DNA from: Lateolabrax maculatus
Lineage: Eukaryota; Chordata; Actinopteri; Acropomatiformes; Lateolabracidae
Reading direction: 5' to 3'
DNA length: 64,000 bases
Assembly (NCBI GenBank): GCA_031216445.1
Contig: CM062219.1
Coordinates: forward strand, 7,206,501 to 7,270,500
The first letter of the stretch is position 1; each line of letters starts with the position of its first letter. The translations under genes and the position numbers were made by a program. Positions 11,271 to 24,200 of this stretch are shown in pieces. The notes under the pieces are model-generated. The model worked only from the letters and a program-made list of their open reading frames with translations, had not been told where the DNA came from and ran no database searches.

Positions 11271-12969
11271 TATGGTGTAACCTTTTTTCTTCTTCTTGAT
11301 TTCTTTGTGCCTGTAGTGTTTGTTTCTGGCCTTCTTCTCAGTATGAACCATCTGTCCGAACTGTCACAGCCACACTGAGTCCCACCTACACAGACTCTCG
11401 AACAGTTTCGGGCCCTCTCGGCTCTGCTGTACACACAATCTAAGGCTGGCATCTATTAGCAAGCTGTCAGGCAGAATGAGTCAAATAAAATGTGCAGGAT
11501 GAAAGCAAGTGCTCTAATCTTTCCCACTTTACTGTTATGTTCATGTTAGAGGTGGGCAATATGACCATGTATACCATGAAACAATATGCATTTATTAACT
11601 GTCACAGGTTTTCCTCTATCTTTTATACTGGCAGTAGCTAGACATTCTCTGGTTGTATATTAAGCATTTGTTGGCAAGGTTGTAATTCCTTGAGCAGGAC
11701 ACATTTTTGGCAATATGAACAAATTCTCCTAACATACCAGTATGAGATGTTTCTATAAAGCTCTTTGCCTAACAGGCTTATCACGATATACTTAATTATC
11801 ACTCTGTATTCCCTAGAAATCAATCCACAATAGTTGTCAGAAATGTCAAAACATTTCATGGTTCAAACTTATTAAATGTTTTTTACTGCTGGTCAGATAA
11901 TGACAATTTTGATGAGCATTATTCAAATGTTTTGATATTTTATAAAAAAATAAACCATTAATTAATTAAATAGTTTTAAGTAATTGGTGGCAGTCCTAAT
12001 ATCCACTGATACGTATATCTTCTCCACGTGTCTTACATAAAGTTGCAACCTAAATGATATTCAAAAAGTAAATAACAAAGGGAAACTCACATGAAAACGC
12101 ATTTTTATTCATATTAAGTCATTTTTTTTAAAGTTCTTTTGTGTATCAAGTATCATGTCATGAAAATATTCCACCATCCCAGTCCTCCTCTGCCCATAAT
12201 CTGCTCTTTTGTGTGGAATTCACAGAACGAGGTGCCACTGTCAGCTTGGCTTAAGCCTATTACTTCCCGGTGAAGGGGTGCAAAATGAGAAGCGCAGGCT
12301 CCCCTCCCGCCTTCAGTTGTTCAGGCACTTTTTTTTCCTCCTCCATGTGCACATTCCAGATGTCCTGCATTGACCAGCAGCAGGTTTAAATGGGACCTGG
12401 TCTTCAGAGGAAGAGTAGCCAGTGGCAGGCCCGTTCACACTTCAAACTTCTTTTTTACAGAAGTCCAGCTCAGGTCTGTACTCAGATGCGTCCTGTTTTG
12501 TACCCATTAGCAAATCCACATCATGTGTAGACATTTGGTTTGAAGCTACATAAATACACTCACAAAGACTTCATCAATATGCAGTTACTTTACAGACATT
12601 CACTTTGTGTACACCGGCCCTCATGGACTCATGCACCATCATGCACACACCACTTGCTACTGAATCTAGCAACCAGGCTGTTAACGTCCTCACCATTTTT
12701 CACAGTTATGACCCACAAACACAAGTGTAGTTGGTACTTTGTTGCTGCGGCTTGTTATTCTCTGCTAGGATAGGATGGAAATCAATTGTGTCAGGTGGAT
12801 AAATTGTCAGAAGACTACAGGAGAGTATTTTTAAAAATGGCATCTCATATGCTCAGAGGCCGAGTGAAACCGCATTTCCCAAGAGTATTCACAGAACGAC
12901 AACAGCTACACGTCTGTTACTGGGGAGAAAATATTTTCTCACCTGAAATTCTGAATTCATGACAGACGT
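11271..12969. other. Intergenic interval between convergent 3' ends
   Basis: No gene is supportable. It carries a degenerate repeat (11549-11990) and AT-rich sequence. Additional minus-strand AATAAA matches at 12104-12109 and 11591-11596 leave the arhgap24 end uncertain. Confidence 0.5.
11549..11990 (+). repeat. Degenerate interspersed repeat
   Basis: It begins with AGGTGGGCAATATGACCATG, a start I recognise from common teleost non-autonomous repeats, and ends near a TAATTAATTAA-rich stretch. Class and boundaries are uncertain. Confidence 0.4.
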
Positions 12970-13989
12970 TTTTATTGTATCTGGGATTTATGCCAATGGC
13001 CCATCGTGCAAGTCTTAAAATGTATTTTTACAAGCTACAAAACATTCTTCAACCAGTAACAACTTAATACGTGCCATATCCATCTGAACATGAATCAAAC
13101 CACAGTGCAGACTAACAAGTAGTGTCTACGATTATCTATAAAATATTTACAGTACAGGCTCTTTTTTTGGTCATGGGGTAAATAAAACAGCACAGAAGCA
13201 CAGGCACATATACAGTATACTGTCCAATTTAAATGGTACACACATTGACTGACAGAACATTCAGTACCACCTTGCTGAGACTAAACAAACATGTAAGTGC
13301 AAGGAAAAATCTTAATATAAAATATCACACATTGATAACTTTTGCTTAAATATCAGATAAACATTTAAGTATTACTGTCATTTATTTTTACATACATACA
13401 GTATGACACTGTGTTTTTCTGCATTGTTTCCCTCTATGTACATGAGCAGATACAGAATTACATGGAACAATAAGATGTTTTTGGTTAGATTTTAAAAGTG
13501 AATTAAGGTAGGGAGGAGTTTTGGCGTTCTTTGTGTTTTATAACCACGGTTGGTATTTTTAGCTTTACTTTTTGCTGATTACAACGTTTTGACTTCCCTC
13601 ATATGTGGCGCTAGGGGCTAAAGTAAAATAATAGTTGTGTTTGTCATCATAGACTATGATGGACTGTGCCTTTACTCCATTTCCCAGTCAGATGAGTGAT
13701 TACCACCAAAGTTTCTAAGTAGGTTGGAGAGTGTCTATGAGCTGTTTAAATAATGCTGTATTTACAGATAGTGTCAGTCTGGCATCACTCCAGGTGATGT
13801 CTCCATTTATACAGGTAGCCCTACACCTCCTGTTTCTTAAATTAAAACATGCCATTAACCCTTGCAAAGTAACTTCCCAACTTGCGCTCTACAACCAGCA
13901 GCCAAATCCTGTTTGGAGCCACATTCACATCATATAATAAACCATTTCCAGTCTTCACTAGCATTTAAGCCTGCATTCTCCGCCTTCCT
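12970..13989 (-). other. arhgap24: Putative arhgap24 3' UTR
   Basis: It follows the TGA of arhgap24 on the minus strand. AATAAA signals on that strand lie at 13381-13386 (about 600 nt UTR) and 12971-12976 (about 1 kb UTR). PUM-type sites on the minus strand are TGTAAATA (13144-13151) and TGTACATA (13435-13442). The extent is inferred. Confidence 0.5.
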
Positions 13990-14254
13990 TCACTGTATCC
14001 AGATGGTGTTGTTATGATCTGGTCGGCGGGGGTCGGTGGCTGTGGTGTTGCCAGTTGCAGTGAGGTCACTAAACGTGGAGAAAAACTGTTCCATCTCTTT
14101 CTGCAGCATCTGATTTCGCCGCTCTGCGTCGTCCTTGGCGCGCTCAGCGTTGCGCAGCTTGATCTCCGCCATGGTGTACTTCTTCCTCTCCTGGTCCAGC
14201 TCTTCATGGAGGCTCACCATTTCTGTCTCCAGCTCCAGGTTACGCTGCTCCAAG
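13990..14254 (-). CDS. arhgap24: arhgap24 last coding exon: coiled coil and C-terminus
   Basis: The acceptor is CTTTGCAG|C; the split Ser is followed by LEQRNLELETEMVSLHEELD, QERKKYTMAEIKLRNAERAK, the EMEQFFSTF block, and the end NNTIWIQ with TGA at 13990-13992. The coiled coil mediates dimerisation in FilGAP. An extra TATGNTTATDP segment after SDLT lengthens the tail relative to human. Confidence 0.96.
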
Positions 14255-17200
14255 CTGCAAAGGAGGTCAACACGGGGTGAGGTGAGGTGCAGTACCGTAC
14301 TTTGACATTTAAGTATTTAAGATTAACATATTCCTGTCATATTTTTAAAAAATAGTTCAATGTTTTGGGAATTACACTTATTTGCTTTATAGCTGAGAGT
14401 TTGATGAGAAGATTGATACCACTCTCACGTTTGAACTCTAAATACAAAGCTACAGCCAGCAGCCGGCAGACTGGAGGCTGGGGGTTAACAATGAGCCTGG
14501 CTCTGTCCAAAAGTCAAAAGATCTGACTACCAGATCCTCTAAAGCTTACTAAGTAACACGTTATATCTCATTTGTGTAATTTGTAAAAAGATGATGTGAA
14601 ATACTCCAGCAGATAAAACACACTTGTACAAACTTGCACTTTGTACAAATTAAAAAAACAAGATATAACGTGAATTGGGGAGCTTTAGAGGTGGATTTCA
14701 GGCCACATTTTCTACATCTGGACAGAGCCAGTCAGCTGTTTCAAGCCTCCAGCTTCATATTTAGTGTGGTATCGATCTTCTCTGTGTGTTTTTCAAAATG
14801 TCAAACTTTTTTCTTTAAGGGTGATTCGATTTGAAACTAGCTTCTCATGGTCCATGACACCGAAAGGCATTTTCTGGGTATCTTCTTCCTAAAGTTATTT
14901 CAAAGCAAGAATTCAACACAAGGCTGTAATCAACATAATAGCTAAATTCTACAAATAAGATTAGCTCTTGATATTGATCTCATTAACTGATTTAGATGCC
15001 ATTTGCAATTTATTAAGTGCATCTTGCAAAAACTAATGTGGTGTAATGCAGCAGTCCTGCAATAAATTCTACTTTCATGAAGGAGAGGTAATTATTCCAC
15101 TTTATGGTTATTTTGGAGTTTGTAGTCTGTGGTGCTTTTGAATTATGTTGCTATCATGCTGAGAGGTGCTTCTAATATTATTTCTAACCTATTTATATCA
15201 ATGAGGTTAGAGTAAATAATAGGAAAACCTCTCTGTTTAATGCCATACAATTCAATAGCACCACAAACTGCAGCCTCTAACATTATAACTTTGTAAAGTC
15301 ACAGTTTGCCAATATTGATAGGGAAAAAACATCTGTTTGTCAGTGTGTGTATGTTCATGCCCTTCATTTTGCAACTTCCCTCTAATGTCATCCAAAAACA
15401 GATATTTTTAACAGATGGGACCCTACCTCTTTATCCTGGCCTCATACTCGGTCTTCTGCTTGTGCATTTCCTGTTTAAGACTGGCCACTAAGCTGTGCAG
15501 AGCGCTGTGACTGCCGGGTCCATTACCAACGGTGAAACTATCGCTGTTATCACTACTGCTGGTGACCCGACTGCTCCTCCCTGCCCCATCTCCGCTCCCT
15601 TCTCTGTTGCTGGTCCTGCCCTCCCCCTCTCCTCCTCCAGCAGACTGGGGAGGCTCAGCATCCTGCGCTGGTCCATCCAGGTCTTCGTAGTGACCTCCGT
15701 AGAAGTCCTGCTCGGGGCAGGTAGTGGTGGAGGAGCGACAGGAAGTGGAGTTGTCGGGGAGAGAGATTTCACAGGAGGAGGTGGACCAGGTGGCGCTGTC
15801 TACGCTCTGCTTGTCCTCACAGCTGCTGTTCAGACACGTGCTCGGGACCTGGTTCTGCTGCTGCAGGTTCTGATGGTTTAACTGGACGTTGTCGTACGTG
15901 GACAGACGGTTCTGATTGGATGTGTGATCCCCGCTGGAGCCGTCGCGCGTCTTGTTGCTCTCACGCAACGTGACGCAGCCGTTTGGTACCCAGAGACCGT
16001 TGCGGCCGTTCAGACTCCCTGTGACCACATCAGTGCCGGAAATGCCCATGCGCACAACTCCAGTTCCGTTCCCCCCGCTGCTGCTTCCGATCGTCACGCC
16101 ACTGGTGCCCATTTTTGTGCCGGAGCCTTTGAGCGTCCCACTGCGCCGCACCGGTAAACTCCCGCCTCCAGTCAAGGTCTGGCTCTTTTCTTGATTGGGG
16201 TCCGAAGAGGGTGAAGAGCTGAAGGAGCCGTTTGTAACAATCCCGCTGCCTTTACTGAAGGCCGGGTTCTTTTTAACAGTCAGTGGGGGACTGCGGGTAA
16301 TGTCAAAGCGCCCTATGACACCGTTGCGAGGGCTTGCGGATCGCGGGGAGCCACTGTTGTCTACGTGCTGGCGGTGCGAAGGAGACTCAGGCGCTTCCCA
16401 GACACACTGCCGCACCACCTGTGTGTTGTTGTTCTCGGCGTTCTGAGACACCGTAGTAATGGCGGAGGTAGTTGTGGTGGCCTGTCGCCGTTGCAGTTCG
16501 ATGTTGTTGTTGTTGACAAGCTCGAGGGCCGTGGGGCTGTCCTCATCGTGAAGGAATAGCACATCGTGGCGGCCAATCAAAACGGCCATGAGCTGCTGGA
16601 CCAGAACGGTACCTGACAACACGAGACCATAACATTGTTACTTACTTTTAAACGTCAGAAAGGAAGACGCACGCACATGACTAACATGAACACTGACCTT
16701 CCATGATTGCTACTGGATCCTCGACCTTTGGCCTCAAGATATTTGGCCCGAAGACTGTGGCCAAGTTTTGGACGCTCATTTTATTCACTCCTGAATATGA
16801 CTGGACTTCATCTAGAAATCTGACAAACAGGAAAATATCAACTTTTCACTGTTTTGAAATGCTCACAGTTTGAAATAACATCCATTTTAACAATCAATGA
16901 ATACCTGCAGATGTACTTGAGAAGGTTGTAGTTCACTGGAGGTAGACTTTCCACAAGCCTTCTCAACTCCTTTAATCCCTGCAGATGATTTTTAGGTAAC
17001 ATAAATTCACGTAACACAGATAACATAAGTAAATCAAAAACAATAATTCTTGTCAATTCATACTATAAGTTATGATCAATCATGGGCAATTTACAGCATA
17101 TCAAATATAGAAATCAAGTGAAAACATTAATGAACATTAAGCCAGGAAAAAATAGCACAACAAGGTCATTGTGTGAGAAAGAGCCGAGCAGAGCATTTGT

Positions 17201-17634
17201 GACCGGGCAGCAAGAGGCCAGCTTTAATGCCACAGAACTTTAACTTTGCATGATTTATGTGAGAGGTTTTCAGTGCCGACTTCTGTAGATGTATAAATTG
17301 AACTTGGAAAAAAAACTTAATGTAGAAGAATACAGTGTGTCGAAAGGTAGATGTAGGTAAAAAAGAGACCCATCAAGCACTCTTTCTCACCATTTCATCA
17401 TCTTTGCTGAGGAGCTTGGCGCAGGACAGGAACTCCTCATACTTGTGGAAGGGGACGACGGGCTCCGGCAGCTCTCTGAGGTACAGCTTCAGTAGAGAGG
17501 CTACTGTATGCACATCTGTGTTACTGCAGAGGAAGAACGGATGAGTTACGGGAGCTGACGAACACAAACTAAAGCAAGCACACAGGACATAAGCAGCAGA
17601 GAGGCAGACGGGGAACAGCAAATGCGAGAGAGGG

Positions 17635-17665
<31 letters not shown>

Positions 17666-20600
17666 CCGGGGCAGCTTAGACGACCTGCCAAAAGGCAAGA
17701 GGATTTCCACTGTAGGCTCAGAGACACCAGCGAGCCGACAAGAGGCAGCTGGTGAGGCAGGCAGGAGGTTACAAAGGCTAATGAGGGAATCAGCACGGTG
17801 AGGGCCAGTTAGGAACAAAAATCGGACACGGGTAGTGACAGAGGAGGGCGTAGTGGTTGCCACTGCATGACAAGCGTTGCGTTGAAGTGGGAGGGCAGGC
17901 GTGCGTCAGCGTGCAGCTGACATAATGGTGGCGCTTCGGAGTGTGATTTTTATGTCCTGTGTTTGTGGGAAGAGGTAGGATGTTGATGTATAGCCTGGAT
18001 CCTGACAGTCCTTTTCAGGTTTTATTCATGGTCGTCAGAGGAGACGGCGGGCGTGGCGGATGGAGCGAAAGAGGGAGCTGGAGCCGAGGGGGAGAAGTGG
18101 AGGTGGCGCGTTTCATCACTCATGCATTTCATGAGTCATCTCGTGAGTTATGGATGAAGGTTGTCACATCAAAAAACAGCTCTCAGTCTCTCAGTACAGC
18201 CACCTACACTCACCACATAATATGAAGGCAGATAGTAATTTAAAACTGGTTTGTGGACATTATTTGGTAAACTGCGTGAGTTTAGGACTTGATTTTCGAG
18301 GAATCGCCACAAACACTAAATTTTCACTTGAGGGCGAAATTATCTTTAGGGAACGGAGATCCAGAGAGTCCAAATGGAGGAATATATCGCAACCTATTAG
18401 CTGTCCATCCACCAACCACTTTTATTAAATCCCCCCAAAAAGAGACAGTTCTGAGACAGAGGTGGTACATATATGTCTCTGACAGTTAGCCAGCTTTGTT
18501 CTAATGCCGATGCATTTGCACATATAAAAACTAAGTAGGACCTACTAAAAAGACACAAGCTCAATTTAGAAAAAGCTAGATTTTGATTTGATTGACTAGT
18601 AATTTAGTATTAATTAAGAAATATCTACCGCCTACAAAACAATGTTATTAACTTTCCAACATGTGACAAACTTCTTTTCTCCACAAACATTTTGACTTGT
18701 CATGGCAGGAAAAGCCCAGGTGGAGCTAATAACACTGACGTAACATTGACGACTGATCGGTTTCGTGCATCTTTACAATGCTACGCTGCACTAAGGAGGT
18801 TAAATAGGGACAAGAAGGATTTCTTTTACTTTCCACAAAAAATCATTTTCTCCAATTTACCAGCTGTTACCCCTCAGTGTGGTAAAGGCAAAACCTCCAT
18901 CACTATCTGCCAGGTAACTACAGCACGGGTACGGTGTTCAAAAGGAACTTCTGGGATTTGTTCCAGGCAAGGAGAGGCGACAGGATCACCCATGTGGTTC
19001 CAGAGGTGCAGAACTTGACCGACAGTCAACAGTCCGAACGTATCACCTTCACATTAAAATGCACTGGGGAAATCCAAGCAGCCAGTATGCTCATGTGTTT
19101 CCTTACCAATCAAAAGAGGGTTTTTCTCCACAGTCGAAGGCATCCTGCAGCTCTTTGACCAGGTTCGCCTGTCCGGGCAGCCTGAATAGGCCCTCCTCCC
19201 GAAGGCCCCACTGCCGAATGAAATCCACACACTGCTCTACCAGCATAGGGGCGAGCTTGTTCCCAAACCGGCGTTCATACCGCACAGTTTCCTCCAACTT
19301 CTGACCAAAGATCCCTGAAACACAAGAACAAATGAATATTATTTTTATACTATTTTTGAATATTAATTCATAACAACAAAGCTTTTATTTTAACACAATA
19401 ATAAGTCATTTATAATCGTAGAATAAGCTGTTAACCACAAGGTGCAGTGAGTGAATTCAACATATCAAAGAAGAGCCTGAGAGGTTTAATAATGTTTTTT
19501 TTTTAATCACAGATACATATAATTTGGCTCTCTCTTCAAAGCTAAATTATTTAGGGTATGATTCCAAAAATGACAAATTCTGGTTTATCCTTTGAAATAT
19601 TAATACTGTGTAACATCTTGCACTATTTAACTTTCTCTCCCAAACTGAGAGGAACATTTTTCAAAGCATAAAAAAAACATTAGTCTATCATCCGCAGCTT
19701 AAGGCACATCAAAGAGAGCAGTTAAATCGATTGAAAAAAAAAAATTCTGATAAGGCGGGCTAGACGGTCCAAGCAAAAAATATGTACACCCACAAAGCCT
19801 TAGTCTGATGATCAAATCTCTAACTTCCTGCTGAGCACCTCTCGCCTTTTGTCTGGGGCAGTTGCAGTAGAAAAAAAAAAAAAACGACTGATTTCCATTT
19901 GCAGCCGTCTCATGTGGATGCAACACAAGAGGGGATTAAGGCAGCCTTCCTGAGAGATTTGGATCTGCATACTTTTCCGGTCTCCAGATACAGACAGAGG
20001 CTACTCACACACATGCATACACGTGGTACGACAAGGTACCGTATGGTGACTGAATTAGACTGAGCTTACCAGGATCCTCGTGGTTATGACAGCGTTTGAC
20101 GCAGCAAAAAAATTGCTTAAAAACAACTGATGTTAATGTGAACATTGCAATTGTAGTTTAAATAAGTTTTTTTCGTACAGGTGCATCACATTAATTCAGA
20201 ACGTGGCTTTTCTGCTAAGATGATGCAAATGCTTCAATCAATTTTTCATTAAACTCAAGTGGATGCAGTGATATACGGTCGCTAATATCATAGTGTGTTG
20301 TCATACTCACCTCTCTTGAAACTGACACAGCTTGTAAGCTTCCGGAAGAAACGCCTATTAATAAACTTGTGATATGATAACATACCAGAGGTGCAGAATT
20401 TGAAGTGCCTGCATTCCAGCATTTTTCCCACAATCAGCCTCTGTGTTTTTTCAATTATGACAGAAAGCCCAAAAAAAAAAAAAGAAAATAAACAAAATAG
20501 ATGCATCAGTTTGATGGCAGGAGGAGAATCAAACTGCCTTCATTTCCATCTCTCAGAAAATGTTTTTTTAATCATCTTTCACTGGAAAAAAAGCTGCTCA

Positions 20601-21180
20601 GACAGTAACAGTGCAGCCTTGTGTTCTTTTCTTTCTCCTTTGGGTCAGTCGCGTTAGGGACTTTTCCACTTCAATCTTTACAGCAACCCAAATAAGACAA
20701 AACAGTAAACAGTCACTTCTCAAGAAATATCTGAAGCTGTGTATCCATTTTCCAAATCTTTGTCAGATCAGAGTGAGACAGATCAAGTCAAGCTCCACCA
20801 GAGTGAGGAATGATGAATATCCACACGTATCGTAAAGCGCATCAGAGAACAAGTGAGAAAAAGTGACTGGTTGAAATCGAGGTCATCCCTCCAGACGTTC
20901 TGGTCATGAGTCTAGGAATGTTTTTCCCGGGGTCACATGTAACTGTGTGTGTGTGGCACAGCTTATGAAGAGTGTGAGCATGTGTTTATATGTATGTTTG
21001 CTGTTCCCACTGGACTGGGTCAAACCGTAACCACACAAGGCGACACCTCCACTCTGCGAGGACTCAGCAGGTTCCCTCAACACTCTCAGGTTCTGTCAGC
21101 TACACAGATCAACTGCTGCACGCACACACACACATGCACACACAGACACACACACACACACATGCACACACAGACACACA

Positions 21181-21214
<34 letters not shown>

Positions 21215-24200
21215 ATAGAGGTCCAGACACAACACAGTCTGATTTTTCTCTCCCTATCTCCTCTTCCTTTTCCTTCCTTTTATTCTTCTTCTGTGGTGTG
21301 GTGGATGAATGTGATCAAATATGTGCTGGATGTTAGTGTTACAGATTCATACAGATATACAGAGAAACACAACAACTGTGTACAGATAATACGCTTACCC
21401 AAACAAATCTGAACAAGTCTCGGGCACAAATAATAATATCAATACGTTTCTTTTTATACAATGTTCAAACATTAAATTGAATCTAATTTAAAAACAAACA
21501 ATTGGTAATTACCATGAAATAAATCCCCAAAGATCCAGATGGAGAGGCCACAGCTGCACATTTCTCAAAGGTCTGACTTCAAACTCTCTCTTGTCCAACT
21601 GTTTGTTCAAGCTGGCCAATAATTAATTCAACATCATAGCAAGTGTTCAGCACAACATGACAGCAAACCATCAGGGGCTCCGAGCTCTTCTGTGGGTCAA
21701 ACACTGGGCTTCCTCTTTGGGAGCTCCCTCCCTGTCTGTCACTCTCCAAACAGAATTTTTAATCACACTTCAGGGGCACTGATCAGCCAATCAGAGCTCG
21801 GTTAGTCTCTGCTGCTACTGCAAAATGTGGAAGCCTGGAATATGTGTGTGTGTGTGTGTGTGTGTGCACGCTCTGTATTTATGTGTGTGTGAGGGACAGA
21901 GAAAGCCCGGCTCCTCTCCAACTTGGAGCCACCTTTCTTGTGGCATCTTTGACAAATGGCTCGTCCTTTTGAAGAGCAGTCAACTGCAATAAACATCAAA
22001 CTCCCTGCACTGAAAACAAAGGGGCCAGCTCAGCCTCATCCATCCACTGTGTCACCGAGAGCTGCCCGAACTGCCTGTCCGGCTACAAACGGCGCTCTTG
22101 TGCCCCGCTCATACACAATGTAGGCCAATGTCTGCCAGCAAAGTCAATAACAAGCCATGGCGGCGCAGCGGGACACCCAGTAATCAGCACACTGATCCCA
22201 CCGAAGTCAGGGGAAACTTCACGAGAACATTTACGACATCATGCACTTCCCAGTTAATTTGATGATTACTACATGGGCATTTTGTGTTGGTTTATTTGAC
22301 GTATGTAATTGATTTTAACACATTACTGTAATTTCCTTTGTTTATCAGCATGAACAGGCTGGATAGAAAGCAAACAGGCAGCCTGTTGTAGATAACACTT
22401 TAAATATACAGTACTATAAAAGTTAAGAGGGAAAAAAAGTCAACTATAGATCTATTTAAAAAAGTAAAACCTGTAATACGTAATCACAATATTACAGAAT
22501 GGTAATACATGCATATTTAAATTGCATATTGGCTATAAATGCAGTATTGTACCTGGATATTACTGCCAAGTCCCGTCTCTGTCATGCACCTCCGAACAGA
22601 TTTAGGTTACACTATTATGATTGAGCACAAGGGAACTTAGGTTTGTGCTTTCAGTCCTTAGTTAAACACAGTCTCTGCACATAAAGGATGCATTCTGTCA
22701 TTCTGTCTGGGATCAGAGCACATAGTCAGCAGAGATGGTGGTGAGATGGTCGCTCGCTCACAAATTGAATGCATATACTTCATCCATCCTCCAGCACAGC
22801 TACTGGCTGTACAAATCTCATTAACATCAACAAGTCAACACGTTATTCAGCTAATAAAAACAATGCTTGTGTGTTGGCTGACCTCCACCAAAAGGTGCCC
22901 AGATGACCCTGCGGATCGTCTTCACCCAATCCTCCATGTCATTCTGGGTGCTGGCCATAAGAAGGTAGGTCTCATGGTTGGCTGTCATCCGCTCTCTGTC
23001 TCCCCCTGTTCAAATAAAAGACACAGAAACATAGATGATTCAAATATCCTGTAGATAGTACCCAAAGTCTCTCTAGTGGCAAAACTCTCATGTAAATTCA
23101 TGAAAAAACTTGTATAAGTTGTATACAGGACTTCGATCGACTTCCAAACTAATTCTTATGTCACAAAATCATCAAACTCAGATTAAAGGTGTGCACAGAG
23201 AACCTTTCCCCCTTCAGCATATGAATGTGAAAACATCCTTCTTGTATCTGTACATACAGTATTCTGTAAAGTGAAGCTCAAACATCCAAATGAAGTAAAC
23301 AATAAACAAAGGATATTTTTGAAAGGACAGTGGCTCCAAGCAGTGTCTGACCTCCTGGTAACCAACACAGCACTGACTTTAAATGTCCTTGGATGTCATG
23401 ATAATGTACTTGAACCTAACCACTAGATGTCTCTAAAAATACGGTAATTTTGGACACACACACACAGCCCTTTTAACTCACCCACAGTGATAAATCAAAA
23501 GAAATGTTTATATCTCTGGGCAAAAGTGTATGTTCCATTAGAGGCAGGCTCGGCTAACCTGATTCGCCTCGTGGATAATGGCCACAAGCACTCTGCAGTC
23601 ATGTGATACCGGACAGATTGAAGTGGAGGGTCTGGACCTGTTTCACATGGCGAATCTGGTTGAAACGATTACTATGACAACAGAACCATTTGCATTGCTC
23701 CACTTCAGCTTTATTAAGACGAAACAATCAAACAACTCACGGCGTTTCAAGGCAGGGTGGACACCTGCTCTGCTATAGAAAGAGATGAGCTATTAAGAGA
23801 CAAATGGTGTGTCACACAACGGTTGAATTATTCATGACTTTGACCACCAGGGATCCAGCTCCATTGATCCGGTCACAGGATTAGATCTGCAAGTTGCATA
23901 CAAAAAGTATTTATAGACTGCTACAACACAACAAGTCAAGCCAAAGGGATCAGGTTTACCAATATAATGACCTGAAATGAAGCAAAATTTGATACTTTAG
24001 AGTCTCTACGAGATACTACGAGAGATGTTGGGTGCATGGTGGGTTTGGGGCTCCTGATGGACGTGCAATAGACTTTTTAGTGATAACCATTAGCCTGCTA
24101 TGAAAATTAAACTTTACTAAAATCTCTAAAATAAATCACTAAAAAAAAGCAGCTTTAGCTGCATGAACAATTTTCAGCAAAGAGGGTTCTGCCGTTAATC

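Larger units (their letters stand above)
19315..22882 (-). other. arhgap24: arhgap24 intron between PH and RhoGAP exons; holds a candidate internal first exon
   Basis: The interval has CA and GT microsatellites, a candidate alternative first exon (20311-20383) and a CCAAT/TATA-like block near 21756-21791. The rest is unremarkable intron. Confidence 0.7.

Noticed and set aside
15495..16559. Long open frames on the plus strand and in a second minus frame opposite the large arhgap24 exon
   Set aside because: They are shadows of a GC-rich coding exon whose true frame is fixed by strong similarity to ARHGAP24 and by splice phase.
1619..16612. Assignment as the MAPK8-ARHGAP22 pair instead
   Set aside because: The kinase tail (AAVNSSESLPPSS) and the GAP linker (KKNPAFSKGSGIVTNGSF, SATWSTSSCEISLP) match MAPK10 and ARHGAP24, not their paralogs.
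17546..17863. Frames with poly-Cys, poly-Val or poly-Leu
   Set aside because: They arise from the CAA/TTG trinucleotide run in an intron.
20949..21412. Frames rich in His-Thr repeats
   Set aside because: They are translations of the CA microsatellite.
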